Below are positions 1-9,600 of a stretch of 64,000 nucleotides of DNA, in pieces. Below the pieces are notes generated by a model, which was given only the letters and a program-made list of their open reading frames with translations, did not search any database and was not told where the DNA came from. Position 1 is the stretch's first letter. The number at the start of each line of letters is the position of its first letter. Origin of the DNA: Oleispira antarctica RB-8 (lineage in GTDB: Bacteria > Pseudomonadota > Gammaproteobacteria > Pseudomonadales > Oceanobacteraceae); NCBI GenBank assembly GCA_000967895.1, contig FO203512.1, positions 3,347,531 through 3,411,530 of the forward strand, read 5' to 3'. The translations under genes were made by a program, and so were the position numbers.

Positions 1-66
1 AAACTTAGCAGCATAACTCAGCCGCCCCATTAAACGGATAGCTGGCCACAAAATAGTTTTTAGCAT
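1..66 (-). CDS. N-terminus of probable methyl-accepting chemotaxis protein (partial)
   Basis: Twenty-two codons are readable before the window ends. The peptide starts MLKTILWPAIRLMGRLSYAA, the kind of N-terminus (short basic stretch, then NRL/GRLSY before the first membrane helix) common in chemotaxis receptors of this group. A GAGGG ribosome-binding site lies about 6 bases before the ATG. The receptor assignment is an inference from this short stretch; another membrane sensor is possible. Confidence 0.4.
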   Translation of the reverse strand, partial: MLKTILWPAIRLMGRLSYAAKF

Positions 67-160
67 AACGCCCTCACTTCTATATTATGCTCATAATTCA
101 ACATACCTATTTAATCACCCCTTAAAAGAGTAAATCTTAGATATCCATATTTACTAATAC

Positions 161-1801
161 CTACAATATTAGATGTCTAATATCTCCTAGCAGAATGGCT
201 AGGCGCTGACTAAAGCGCGCCGCTTCTGCACCATCAATCACTCTATGATCATAAGAAAGTGACAGCGGTAACATAAGCTTAGGCACAAAATCGCTACCAT
301 TCCACACGGGTTTCATCTCTGCACGAGATAAACCTAGAATCGCGACTTCTGGAGCATTTACAATGGGTGTAAATGCTGTACCACCAATTCCACCAAGACT
401 GGACACACTCAGACATCCACCTTGCATATCTGCCAATCCCAATTTACCGGCCCGGGCTTTCTGTGCCTTATCGGTTAGGTCTTGTGCTATTTCTGTAACA
501 CTCTTTTTATCCACATCACGAATGACGGGCACCAATAATCCATTCGGTGTATCGACCGCGACGCCAATATTTAGATATTTTTTATAAATTATTGACTTAC
601 CGTCTGCAGAAAGCGAGGCATTAAATTGCGGAAACTCCTTCATGGCAGTCGCCAGTGCTTTCATGACAAAAGGCACTGCCGATAATTTTTGTTCTGTAGT
701 AGGCGCACTGTTGATCTGCTTTCTAAAGGCTTCTAATTCTGTGATATCAGCCTGATCAAATTGAGTTACTTGTGGCGCATTCAGCCAGGCCGCAGTCATA
801 TTCTTTGCGGTTGCCAGCTTGATTTTATTCAGAGCCAAGGTTTCAACTTCACCAAACTTACTAAAATCAATTTGTGCTACTTTTGGGATGCCCGAACCAG
901 AAACCGTTGGGTTCTGCAGTACAGACTTAACATGGTGCTGAACATCATCTTTCGTTACTCGACCGCGAACACCCGTTCCCTTTACTAATGAAAGATCGAC
1001 ACCAAATTCCCTCGCCAACTTTCTAACTGCTGGGCCAGCATGAACCTTTCCAGAAGGTTTAACATCATCAACGGGGGCAGCAGCTTTCTGTGCGGAGTTA
1101 GTCTGTGCAACAGAGCTTTTAGCTGCATTAACCGGTACTGACTCTTTTGTTGAAGGTGATGACTGCTCAACTGATTTCGAAGCTGAAGCAGCTGACGACC
1201 GCTCAGATACCAGCAACTCAATCATGGCATCGCCCACAGAGACTTTATCCCCAAGCGTTAGCAATATTTTTTCTATTCGCCCCGCTTTTCCTGCAGGAAT
1301 TTCCATCGAAGCTTTATCAGTTTCTAAAGTTAACACCGATTGCTCAGCATCGACCTCTTCACCGACGTTCACCAATAATTCAATCACCTCAACCTGATCT
1401 GAACCGCCAAGATCTGGCACTGGAATAATTTCTATACGCGTCGCGCTAGGCTCAATTGCTTTAGTCGCGATGTCTGATTGCGGAATTGGTTCCTGTGCTT
1501 TTTCTGCTGTTACTTTTTCTACATCGACTTGCGGTGTCGATACTTCATCTACCTCAGTCGCGGCAGCCGTTTCAATTTCACCGTACTGATCACCCTCATT
1601 CAACTTATCACCAACCTTAATCGATATCGCTGAAATAGTGCCGTCCCACGGCGATGGTATTTCCATCGTCGCCTTATCGGTTTCCAATACAATAATGCTT
1701 TCTTCAGCAGCGACCTGATCACCCGCCGCGACTAAAATCTCTATTACTTCTACTTGCTCAGCCCCACCTAAATCAGGGACCTTTAATGATTCAATCGTCA
1801 T
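161..1801 (-). CDS. aceF: Pyruvate dehydrogenase E2, dihydrolipoyllysine acetyltransferase
   Basis: Core of the pyruvate dehydrogenase complex; it transfers the acetyl group from lipoamide to CoA in the cytoplasm. 546 residues, close to the Pseudomonas length. Two lipoyl domains carry the lipoylation motifs ETDKATMEIP (Lys43) and ETDKASMEIP (Lys163), each followed by an Ala/Pro/Ser-rich linker; then a peripheral subunit-binding domain (about 260-295, AGPAVRKLAREFGVDLS) and a C-terminal acyltransferase domain ending with the catalytic signature SYDHRVIDGAEAARF. Two lipoyl domains rather than the three of E. coli. It lies 24 bp behind aceE and is almost certainly cotranscribed. No lpd gene follows in the window. 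Confidence 0.97.
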   Translation of the reverse strand: MTIESLKVPDLGGAEQVEVIEILVAAGDQVAAEESIIVLETDKATMEIPSPWDGTISAISIKVGDKLNEGDQYGEIETAAATEVDEVSTPQVDVEKVTAEKAQEPIPQSDIATKAIEPSATRIEIIPVPDLGGSDQVEVIELLVNVGEEVDAEQSVLTLETDKASMEIPAGKAGRIEKILLTLGDKVSVGDAMIELLVSERSSAASASKSVEQSSPSTKESVPVNAAKSSVAQTNSAQKAAAPVDDVKPSGKVHAGPAVRKLAREFGVDLSLVKGTGVRGRVTKDDVQHHVKSVLQNPTVSGSGIPKVAQIDFSKFGEVETLALNKIKLATAKNMTAAWLNAPQVTQFDQADITELEAFRKQINSAPTTEQKLSAVPFVMKALATAMKEFPQFNASLSADGKSIIYKKYLNIGVAVDTPNGLLVPVIRDVDKKSVTEIAQDLTDKAQKARAGKLGLADMQGGCLSVSSLGGIGGTAFTPIVNAPEVAILGLSRAEMKPVWNGSDFVPKLMLPLSLSYDHRVIDGAEAARFSQRLAILLGDIRHLIL

Positions 1802-1825
1802 ACCATTAATTCCTAATTTAGTGTA

Positions 1826-4519
1826 TTAGCTATACAGCGGATCAAGTTTCGCAGGATTAATACCCAGCTCTTCTCGTGCCTGATTGAGCGTATCATCGGT
1901 TATTTTTCCTTGCTTCTTAAGCTCGTATAACGCCGCCCAAGCCACATGCTGCCAATCGACTTCAAAGAAGTGACGCAAATTTTCACGGGTATCACTACGA
2001 CCAAAACCATCGGTACCAAGCACTTTATAAGCACGATCTACAGGTATATAAGGGCGTATTTGATCAGCATAGGTTTTTATATAATCGGTTGCGGCAATAA
2101 TAGGCCCCAATGTTTTATTTAACTGGCGCGTAACGTAAGGTTCTTCTTTGGTTTCACCCGCCGACAGATAATCTTTGCGCTCACAGCCAAGGCCGTCACG
2201 GCGCAGTTCATTGAATGACGTTACACTCCATACCTGCGAGCAAATGCCTTTTTCCGCTAACCAACTAGCAGCTTTTTCGACCTGTAATAAAATCGCACCA
2301 CTGCCTAAAAGCTGAATGCAGTTTTCATTATCTTTCGCCGCATTGCCCACTGTTTTTAATGCATACATGCCACGGCGAATACCTTCTTCTGCACCTTCTG
2401 GCATAGCAGGATGGGCATAATTTTCGTTCATAGTGGTGATGTAATAAAAGACTTTTTCCTTCTTCTCATACATGCGATGTAAGCCATCTTGCATGATTAC
2501 TGCAAGCTCATAGCCATACGTCGGATCGTAGCTGACACAGTTAGGAATGCTAGACGCTAAGATATGGCTGTGGCCATCTTGGTGCTGTAAACCTTCTCCA
2601 TTTAAGGTGGTGCGCCCTGACGTTGCACCAATCAAGAAACCCTGCGCCTGCATATCCCCTGCAGCCCACGCTAGATCACCAATACGCTGGAAACCAAACA
2701 TAGAATAGAAAACATACACTGGCACCATAGCTAAGCTGTTGGTGCTATAAGACGTTGCGGCGGCCATCCAGGCTGCAAATGCACCCGCTTCATTAATACC
2801 TTCTTCTAGAATACGGCCCTTTTTATCTTCACGGTAATACATCATCTGCCCAGAATCGACTGGGTTATAAAGCTGTCCCCCCGACGAATAAATACCAAGT
2901 TGACGGAACATACCTTCCATACCAAAAGTACGTGCTTCATCCGGCACAATCGGCACAACTCGCTCGCCAAGCGATTTATCTTTTATTATCTGGGAAAGAA
3001 TTCGAACAAACGCCATAGTCGATGAAATTTCACGTTCACCACTGCCGTCAAGCTGGCCTTTGAAACTTTCCAGTTCCGGTGCTTTTAGTGCTTGCCAGTT
3101 TTCAGTACGTACTGGCATATAACCCCCGAGTTTTTCACGCTGTTTGCGTAAATAAACCATTTCAGGGCTATCTTCTGCGGGGCGATAAAACGGCAGTTTT
3201 TCTAAATCTTCATCACGAATCGGCACATCAAAACGATCACGGAACGCTTTCAAGCTATTAAAGTCGAGCTTCTTCACAGAGTGACTGGGGTTTTGTGCTT
3301 CTGCTTCAGGCCCCATACCATAACCTTTAACCGTATGGGCCAAAATAACCGTTGGTTGACCTTTATGATTCATTGCTTGTTGATAAGCTGCGAACACCTT
3401 GTACGGATCATGGCCACCACGGTTGAGCTTAAAGATATCATCGTCACTCATATCTTTAGTGATTTCTTTCAGTTCAGGATATTTATCAAAGAAATGCTCA
3501 CGAGTATATTTTCCGCCTTTCGCTTTATAATTTTGAAAATCACCATCAACGGTTTCATCCATGCGCTTTTGCAAATACCCATCGCGGTCTTTGGCTAATA
3601 AAGGATCCCAAAAACGGCCCCAAACTACCTTAATGACATTCCAACCGGCACCTCGGAACGAGCTTTCTAGCTCTTGAATAATTTTGCCATTACCGCGCAC
3701 AGGGCCATCAAGGCGCTGTAAGTTGCAATTAACAACAAAGATTAAATTCTCTAATTTTTCGCGACCTGCCATCGAGATCGCTCCCAAGCTTTCTGGCTCA
3801 TCACACTCGCCATCGCCAAGGAATGCCCATACCTTACGGTCTTTACGCGGCACCAACTCACGCGCCGACATATAACGCATAAAGTGCGCTTGATAAATGG
3901 CTTGTAGTGGACCAAGCCCCATCGACACGGTTGGGAACTGCCAGTAATCAGGCATCAATTTAGGATGTGGATAAGAAGACAAACCGGGTTTTAAGGCTTC
4001 ACGACGGAAAGACTCTAAATCTTTTTCATCAAAACGGCCTTCTAAATAAGAACGCGCATAAATACCGGGGGAAATGTGACCCTGATAATAAATCAAATCT
4101 CCCAACGGCGACTCTTCGCTGGCGGGATTGGGGGCACGAAAAAAGTGGTTAAAACCTACATCGTATAATGTCGCACTAGAAGCAAAACTAGAAATATGAC
4201 CACCAAGATCTCCAGCATTCTCTTGGTTTGCACGGCTCACCATGGCCAAAGCATTCCAGCGTATTAACGAACGTATTCGACGTTCAATAAATAAGTCGCC
4301 TTGCATAGGGGCTTCGGCTTCAGGGGGAATAGTATTGCGGTAAGGCGTATTCATTGCGTAAGGCAACGGCGACCCATTGCGGGTTGCGCGCTCAGCAATA
4401 CGCTCTATTAAAAAGTGTGCCCGTTCAAGACCTTCAGCCCGAATAACGGAGTGAATCGCATCCACCCATTCTTTGGTTTCAATCGGATCGTTGTCTTGAT
4501 TCTCTTTATGATCGTCCAT
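1826..4519 (-). CDS. aceE: Pyruvate dehydrogenase E1 component, homodimeric
   Basis: Thiamine-diphosphate-dependent decarboxylation of pyruvate and reductive acetylation of E2. 897 residues, matching the homodimeric AceE family (about 885-900). The ThDP/Mg motif begins FLGDGECDEPES and ends with the NCNLQ element about 30 residues later. The N-terminal DxxETxEWxD-like start (IETKEWVDAIHSVIRAEG) is typical. First gene of an aceE-aceF operon; the 192-bp gap upstream should hold the promoter. On the minus strand that gap has one half-site, TACTGGTC, reminiscent of GntR-type operators such as PdhR, but no second arm, so regulation is open. Confidence 0.98.
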   Translation of the reverse strand: MDDHKENQDNDPIETKEWVDAIHSVIRAEGLERAHFLIERIAERATRNGSPLPYAMNTPYRNTIPPEAEAPMQGDLFIERRIRSLIRWNALAMVSRANQENAGDLGGHISSFASSATLYDVGFNHFFRAPNPASEESPLGDLIYYQGHISPGIYARSYLEGRFDEKDLESFRREALKPGLSSYPHPKLMPDYWQFPTVSMGLGPLQAIYQAHFMRYMSARELVPRKDRKVWAFLGDGECDEPESLGAISMAGREKLENLIFVVNCNLQRLDGPVRGNGKIIQELESSFRGAGWNVIKVVWGRFWDPLLAKDRDGYLQKRMDETVDGDFQNYKAKGGKYTREHFFDKYPELKEITKDMSDDDIFKLNRGGHDPYKVFAAYQQAMNHKGQPTVILAHTVKGYGMGPEAEAQNPSHSVKKLDFNSLKAFRDRFDVPIRDEDLEKLPFYRPAEDSPEMVYLRKQREKLGGYMPVRTENWQALKAPELESFKGQLDGSGEREISSTMAFVRILSQIIKDKSLGERVVPIVPDEARTFGMEGMFRQLGIYSSGGQLYNPVDSGQMMYYREDKKGRILEEGINEAGAFAAWMAAATSYSTNSLAMVPVYVFYSMFGFQRIGDLAWAAGDMQAQGFLIGATSGRTTLNGEGLQHQDGHSHILASSIPNCVSYDPTYGYELAVIMQDGLHRMYEKKEKVFYYITTMNENYAHPAMPEGAEEGIRRGMYALKTVGNAAKDNENCIQLLGSGAILLQVEKAASWLAEKGICSQVWSVTSFNELRRDGLGCERKDYLSAGETKEEPYVTRQLNKTLGPIIAATDYIKTYADQIRPYIPVDRAYKVLGTDGFGRSDTRENLRHFFEVDWQHVAWAALYELKKQGKITDDTLNQAREELGINPAKLDPLYS

Positions 4520-4711
4520 AGAGTCCTTATCCTAATAGAATTATGCATAGCTGTAATTCAGTATAGTTAAAGATTCGAAAGAGAAACAAATGATTTCTGA
4601 CCAGTATGACAAGTTTTAATCAATTTGAGCTAACTTGCTACATTCAGATCAGAATTTACATAGTCTTTTATACTGAACACCCCCATAAGAAGATAGCATA
4701 AAAAATCATCA

Positions 4712-5614
4712 CTAATGTCGGGCTTGCTCCATCGCTTCACACAATTGCTCAGTACCGATTAAAAAGCGAGAAGTCGGGCGCTGAAACAACTCAGGTAAAA
4801 TATGAAACAGGTTATTTTTCTGCACAGCTTGCAGCGTTTTATACTGTCGCCAGTCATCCAACCATTCAGGGCGAGCCTGCCCCATACCACTAGCAACAAT
4901 CACCTGCGGATCTTGCACTAAAATCGATTCAATACTGACTTGAGGATTAGTCATTGGTAAGTCAGCAAAAATATTTCTACCACCACACAGCTCAATCGCA
5001 CGACTGATAAAGGTATTGCCGTTTTGTGTCATGAGCGGCGCATTCCAAACTTGGTAGAAAACACTGACTTTTTTTTGTCCACTATAAGTATCACGCAAGT
5101 AGGTTAATTTTTTATTAAATTTAGCTAAAGCGATAGCCGCTTGCGCATCTTTACCCGTAATTTTTCCATAGATAGAAAGTGCATTGGCAATATCTTTAAA
5201 CTCACGTGGGTCTGATACTAAAATAGGAAGCCCTAGCGCTTTTAAGCGATCAAGCTCACGATTTCGATTACCTTCTGGCCAAGCAATTAACAAATCAGGT
5301 TCTAACGCCACAATTGCTTCAATATTCAAAGCACTGTAACCACCAACACGAGGAATCTTTTTAGCCGCTTCAGGAAAGTCGGAATATTGCACCGCCCCCA
5401 CAACTTGATCACCCGCTCCGACCTCAAATAATAATTCCGTTGCGTGAGGCATTAAACTAACAATCCGAGTTAGAGGCTGATCGAAAGTATGCTGAATACC
5501 GTCATCGTCAATCACCTCTATTTGGGGGGAAGCGGTTGCACTTGCTGCGAAAAAAAGCGCGGCTAAAAAAGGCAGCAATCGTTGATTATTAGAAAACAAA
5601 AAAGAACAAAACAT
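4712..5614 (-). CDS. btuF: Periplasmic cobalamin/metal-binding protein, BtuF-like
   Basis: Substrate-binding protein of the helical-backbone (BtuF/FhuD, TroA-like) class. A hydrophobic signal peptide ends near residue 28 (FLAALFFAASATASP). The mature part has RIVSLMPHATELLFEVGAGDQVVGAVQYSDFPEAA and DLLIAWPEGN, the typical BtuF lobes. It sits 62 bp downstream of cobD at the end of the cobalamin gene row, supporting B12 or cobinamide as ligand. The permease and ATPase (btuC, btuD) are not here, so its partners must be elsewhere. Another chelate-binding role cannot be excluded by eye. Confidence 0.8.
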   Translation of the reverse strand: MFCSFLFSNNQRLLPFLAALFFAASATASPQIEVIDDDGIQHTFDQPLTRIVSLMPHATELLFEVGAGDQVVGAVQYSDFPEAAKKIPRVGGYSALNIEAIVALEPDLLIAWPEGNRNRELDRLKALGLPILVSDPREFKDIANALSIYGKITGKDAQAAIALAKFNKKLTYLRDTYSGQKKVSVFYQVWNAPLMTQNGNTFISRAIELCGGRNIFADLPMTNPQVSIESILVQDPQVIVASGMGQARPEWLDDWRQYKTLQAVQKNNLFHILPELFQRPTSRFLIGTEQLCEAMEQARH

Positions 5615-5676
5615 AAAAAATCCAATGATTAAATAATATGAAAAATCAGTTATAAAAAATCAGCTATGCCTAAAAT

Positions 5677-6843
5677 TTAAAACGTTAGCTGGCTCAAAGC
5701 CTCATCCAAGCGCTGCCAATGTTCTTCGTCATTACCAGGCAAACCAAAACGTAAACCCGTAGCGGTTTTTGATGTTGCGGGTAAAAAGCGCACCAAAACC
5801 CCTTGCTTCGCTAATTGATTGAATAAATTTTCAGATTTTTCATGATACACCGTCTGAAATAAATCAGAACCCTGACTCTTGCAGCGAATATATTGCTCAA
5901 GCAAAGACGCGAGACGTAAAGACTGTTGCGATAGCTCATGACGCTGTGTATTAATCCAAGTTTCATCCTGCAAAGCTAATTTACCTAAGTACTGTGCAGG
6001 ATGGCTCACAGCCCAAGGGCCAAGCATTTTATGCAACCGTTGAATGTTTTTATCGGCTGCAAATACAAACCCTAAGCGCAATCCCGCAAGACCAAAGAAC
6101 TTACCTAATGATCGCAACACAAATAAACCTTCACGCTCAACACTGGCAGCAATACTTTGCTCTGGAGTCATATCCATAAACGCTTCGTCAACAATTAGCC
6201 AACCACCACGGCGATGCAAAATAGACCACCATTTTAATAGCTGCTCTACAGGCCACCGATGACCGCTGGGATTATCAGGATTTAATAAAATAAGAACATC
6301 AACAGGCTGCTGCGTTAATAACTCAGAAATTTTATCGCAGGCGACTTTTCGGACTCTATGACCTTGCTCCTCCCAGGCGATACCATGCTCAGCATAACTA
6401 CCCGATGTGACCCAGACTTTGGCCTCATATTTACGTCCGTGCTGAAATACAGCATACAAAAGCGGCAATAAACGAATGCCTTGCTGTGAACCAGCACACG
6501 ATAAAATATTAGCGACCGTTACTTGTGCTTCATCCTGCTTCCGCTTATCGAGCTGATTGCTATTTAACAGATTGCTATTTAACAGGTCGCTATCGATATA
6601 ATATTCTAACGCAATATTTTCTAAACTTTCACGTGAGTCTCTCTGCTCTTCAGGCAAGCGCTGCCATACCCGTGTAGGAATTTCAGGAACAGACCAACTA
6701 TTAGGATTTATTCCCGTACTGATATCCAACCACTGCTCGTGAGGGATATTAAAGAATTCAGCCGCCGCATTAAGTGCGCCTCCATGAACAGGCAAAAACA
6801 TTTTCGAAGGGGCTGAGTTAGACGTTGTTTGATTAGAAGACAA
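5677..6843 (-). CDS. cobD: Threonine-phosphate decarboxylase (aminotransferase fold)
   Basis: PLP enzyme making (R)-1-aminopropan-2-ol phosphate for the cobalamin nucleotide loop (cobC in Pseudomonas naming). Motifs: HGGALNAAAEFF near the start, DISTGINPNSW, LLNPDNPSGH, VDEAFMDMTPEQS and the PLP-lysine region RSLGKFFGLAGLRLG. I place the start at a TTG at 6843: GGAGG lies 8 bases upstream and the product would be 388 residues. An in-frame ATG at 6909 would add 22 residues that are only the other-frame reading of the cbiB end and has no good ribosome-binding site; the next ATG is at 6801. With the TTG start the gene overlaps cbiB by 11 bp, which suggests translational coupling. Confidence 0.9.
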   Translation of the reverse strand: MSSNQTTSNSAPSKMFLPVHGGALNAAAEFFNIPHEQWLDISTGINPNSWSVPEIPTRVWQRLPEEQRDSRESLENIALEYYIDSDLLNSNLLNSNQLDKRKQDEAQVTVANILSCAGSQQGIRLLPLLYAVFQHGRKYEAKVWVTSGSYAEHGIAWEEQGHRVRKVACDKISELLTQQPVDVLILLNPDNPSGHRWPVEQLLKWWSILHRRGGWLIVDEAFMDMTPEQSIAASVEREGLFVLRSLGKFFGLAGLRLGFVFAADKNIQRLHKMLGPWAVSHPAQYLGKLALQDETWINTQRHELSQQSLRLASLLEQYIRCKSQGSDLFQTVYHEKSENLFNQLAKQGVLVRFLPATSKTATGLRFGLPGNDEEHWQRLDEALSQLTF

Positions 6844-7777
6844 ACACCAATCCTCCAATACTGAATAACCAAAAGAATAAAGTTTTCTGAACCAGGTCCA
6901 ATGCTTCAATAATGGTATGTGCTTTCGCTACTTCACCACATCCCATCGTAGACTTAACCTTCCATTCTCCATGATAGAAAGCACCTTCACTTAAACGCAC
7001 ATTCAACGCCCCCGCACCCGCAGTCATGACAGGTCCGCCGTTAGGGCTAGCGCAGTCTTTCGCTTGTGTTCGCCAGCACATTAACGCTTTTTTTCCTTGC
7101 TCGACTGAGCTAGCACAAAATGCAAAACCATAAGCCGTCAATCGAGCTGGGATATAATTTAATACATCATCGAAATAGGCTGAGAAACGACCGAAGTATA
7201 AAAATTGTTTTGTTTTATACCCCCACATTGCATCCAGTGTATTAATTAATCGATGTAAAACCGCGCCTTCTACACCCAAGACCATAAACCAAAATAAACT
7301 GGCAAATAATGCATCTGAACTATTTTCTAAAACACTCTCAACCGACGCTTGCGCAATTTGGGTACTGTCTAATTGCTCTGTTTCACGACTAACGATCCAG
7401 CTGAGCTTTGTGCGCGCTAAATCAAGTTGGTTAATATTCAGCTCGTTAAAAACAGCACGGGCATGTTGCTGCAAACTCGACCAACCAATACACAAATACA
7501 ATAAACCGGCATCAATGAAAACATTAATAATCGTGGGCATAGAATGCTGCACCATAATAATCGCCGCCATAAACGGCGTCACTGCCAGCAAGCAAGCTAC
7601 AGTGCCATTAATGAACTGCGCACGGCTGTCCACCGCAGCGTTAGCAGGACGATTTAACATCTGCTGCAAGAAATCAACATAACGTCCAAACCCGACTAAG
7701 GGATGGTATTTTTTGGGTTCAGCGAAACGATAATCTAACGCTAAAGCCAATAACAATGAAAAAAAGCTGAGGATCAA
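6833..7777 (-). CDS. cbiB: Adenosylcobinamide-phosphate synthase
   Basis: Inner-membrane enzyme joining adenosylcobyric acid to aminopropanol (phosphate); cbiB/cobD depending on nomenclature. 314 residues, family length. Signature elements: LDYRFAEPKKYHPLVGFG at the N-terminus, ESVLENSSDALFASLFWF, LDAMWGYKTKQFLYFGRFSA and the C-terminal SPNGGPVMTAGAGALNVRLS. Several hydrophobic helices. It precedes and overlaps cobD, which makes its co-substrate, and diverges from cobQ, whose product it uses. The three consecutive assembly steps are thus adjacent. Confidence 0.95.
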   Translation of the reverse strand: MILSFFSLLLALALDYRFAEPKKYHPLVGFGRYVDFLQQMLNRPANAAVDSRAQFINGTVACLLAVTPFMAAIIMVQHSMPTIINVFIDAGLLYLCIGWSSLQQHARAVFNELNINQLDLARTKLSWIVSRETEQLDSTQIAQASVESVLENSSDALFASLFWFMVLGVEGAVLHRLINTLDAMWGYKTKQFLYFGRFSAYFDDVLNYIPARLTAYGFAFCASSVEQGKKALMCWRTQAKDCASPNGGPVMTAGAGALNVRLSEGAFYHGEWKVKSTMGCGEVAKAHTIIEALDLVQKTLFFWLFSIGGLVFVF

Positions 7778-7820
7778 GATATAATCTCTTAAAATAGGTT
7801 TTCATTAATTTTTAACTCCT

Positions 7821-7846
7821 CGTTAACACGTTACACGACGTTAACG
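7821..7846. promoter_or_regulatory. Dyad between divergent cbiB and cobQ
   Basis: CGTTAAC (7821-7827) and GTTAACG (7840-7846) form a perfect 7-bp inverted repeat with a 12-bp spacer, in the 101-bp gap between cbiB and cobQ. Position and symmetry suit an operator for a divergent promoter pair. No regulator is identified, and GTTAAC is itself palindromic, so chance is not excluded. Confidence 0.3.
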
Positions 7847-7878
7847 AACCCGCTGATTTTAACAGGCTTACCCTTTAT

Positions 7879-9483
7879 ATGCTTCCACAACTTGAACAGC
7901 AACGTGCGCTCGAACGACTTATTAAAAACAACGAACAGCTCACGTTAATGGTTCAGGGGACAACGTCTGACGCTGGCAAAAGCACACTCTGCTGCGCCTT
8001 AGGCCGTGTATTCCAACGCCAAGGCATGGCAGTCGCTCCGTTTAAGTCGCAAAACATGGCGCTCAACAGTGCGGTCACCGAAGATGGCGGCGAAATCGGT
8101 CGCGCCCAAGCCTTGCAAGCTCAAGCTTGTGGATTAAAACCTCATACCGACTTTAACCCTGTGTTATTAAAACCAACATCTGATATTGGCTGCCAAGTCA
8201 TCATCAACGGCAAGCCTATTTTAAGCCCTGACGGCAAAGCCGACGGTGGCAAGATGAAGGCGCGTCAGTATCACGACTATAAACCTACGGCGATGAAGGC
8301 GGTTCTAGCCTCTCATGAGCGCTTAAGGCAGCAGTATGACTGGGTCGTTGCCGAAGGTGCTGGCAGCCCCGCTGAAATTAATCTGCGTGATCGTGATATT
8401 GCTAATATGGGCTTTGCTGAAGCGGTAGATTGCCCAGTCATTATTATTGCAGACATTGATCGTGGCGGGGTGTTTGCACACATTGTTGGCACGCTGGATT
8501 GCTTGTCGAAATCAGAGTGCAACCGAGTAGTCGGTTTTGTAATCAATCGTTTCCGCGGCGATGTGAGTTTGTTACAACCGGGTTTAGATTGGCTCGAAGA
8601 AAAAACAGGCAAGCCGGTATTAGCGGTTATGCCGTATCTGATGGGCTTGCATTTGGATAGTGAAGATTCTGTTAGCTTATCGGAACCATTGGAAGATAAA
8701 GACTCTGATAATCAGAAGAAATTAAAAGTAGTGGTGCCGATTTATCCAAGGGTTAGTAATCATACTGATCTAGACCCAATCGCAGCGCATCCGCAGGTGA
8801 ATTTAGAATTAATCGGCCCGTCTATTTCAGGCAGCCAGATATCTGGATCTTCTCACATTCCCAAAGCGGATTTAGTTATTTTACCTGGTTCAAAAAATAC
8901 TCGTGCAGACTTAGCTTGGTTAAAAGAGCAAGGCTGGTTGCCTTATTTGCAGCAGCATTTACGCTATGGCGGTAAAGTTCTGGGAATTTGCGGTGGTTTA
9001 CAGATGCTAGGAAAAACGATTAATGATCCATTAGGTTTGGAAGGTCTACCGGGCAATAGTGAAGGCTTTGGCTGGCTAGATATTGAAACTGAATTGCAAC
9101 CCGCAAAAACGTTGAAAAATGTAACAGGGAAACTAAATCTGCCCAACCAAGAAAGCTGCGATATTCAGGGTTATGAAATTCATGCGGGCTTAACCTTAGC
9201 GTCATCAAGTTCAACTGAAAATGCGTCAATCATCACTACAGAAGATGATCATATTTGTGCATTACTTTCTGAAGACCAACAAATTCTAGCCAGCTACTGG
9301 CACGGTTTAATGGATACTCCTGAAGCGCTGCAATCTATTTTACGCTGGGCGGGAGCAGAAACTAAGTTAGTTGATTATCAGGAGTTGCGTGAGAAAAGTT
9401 TGGATGCTTTGGCGGATTCTGCTTTTGAGAGTTTTGAGTGGGTGAAATTGGAAAAAGCATTAGCTAAGTTTAAATGTCACTAG
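7879..9483 (+). CDS. cobQ: Adenosylcobyric acid synthase (glutamine-hydrolysing)
   Basis: Amidates four side chains of adenosylcobyrinic acid a,c-diamide, using glutamine and ATP (CobQ/CbiP). 534 residues. N-terminal P-loop-like domain [21 protein letters not shown] (about 27-47), then [13 protein letters not shown]; the C-terminal class I amidotransferase-like domain has the nucleophile Cys in [14 protein letters not shown] and the His in [13 protein letters not shown]. About 25 residues precede the motif with which many CobQ proteins begin; an internal ATG at the LMVQG motif is an alternative start, and neither ATG has a strong ribosome-binding site. The only plus-strand gene of the cobalamin group. 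Confidence 0.95.
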   Translation: MLPQLEQQRALERLIKNNEQLTLMVQGTTSDAGKSTLCCALGRVFQRQGMAVAPFKSQNMALNSAVTEDGGEIGRAQALQAQACGLKPHTDFNPVLLKPTSDIGCQVIINGKPILSPDGKADGGKMKARQYHDYKPTAMKAVLASHERLRQQYDWVVAEGAGSPAEINLRDRDIANMGFAEAVDCPVIIIADIDRGGVFAHIVGTLDCLSKSECNRVVGFVINRFRGDVSLLQPGLDWLEEKTGKPVLAVMPYLMGLHLDSEDSVSLSEPLEDKDSDNQKKLKVVVPIYPRVSNHTDLDPIAAHPQVNLELIGPSISGSQISGSSHIPKADLVILPGSKNTRADLAWLKEQGWLPYLQQHLRYGGKVLGICGGLQMLGKTINDPLGLEGLPGNSEGFGWLDIETELQPAKTLKNVTGKLNLPNQESCDIQGYEIHAGLTLASSSSTENASIITTEDDHICALLSEDQQILASYWHGLMDTPEALQSILRWAGAETKLVDYQELREKSLDALADSAFESFEWVKLEKALAKFKCH

Positions 9484-9508
9484 ATTTAAACGCAGTGGCG
9501 TTAAATTT
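9484..9508. terminator. Weak hairpin between convergent cobQ and cobS
   Basis: ATTTAAACGC / AGTG loop / GCGTTAAAT forms a stem of about nine pairs with one bulged A, directly after the cobQ stop. There is no long T-tract. It may terminate cobQ; weak support. Confidence 0.3.
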
Positions 9509-9600
9509 GGCAGGATTCGCTCAAACGAACCACTGAATGTAGCGCTTGAATAACCCTAGAATTACGGTATTCACACCCTGAGTTCATTCCAAAAAAGTAA

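Noticed and set aside
4560-4690. PdhR/GntR operator upstream of aceE
   Set aside because: Only one half-site (TACTGGTC) is present; the second arm of the palindrome is missing.
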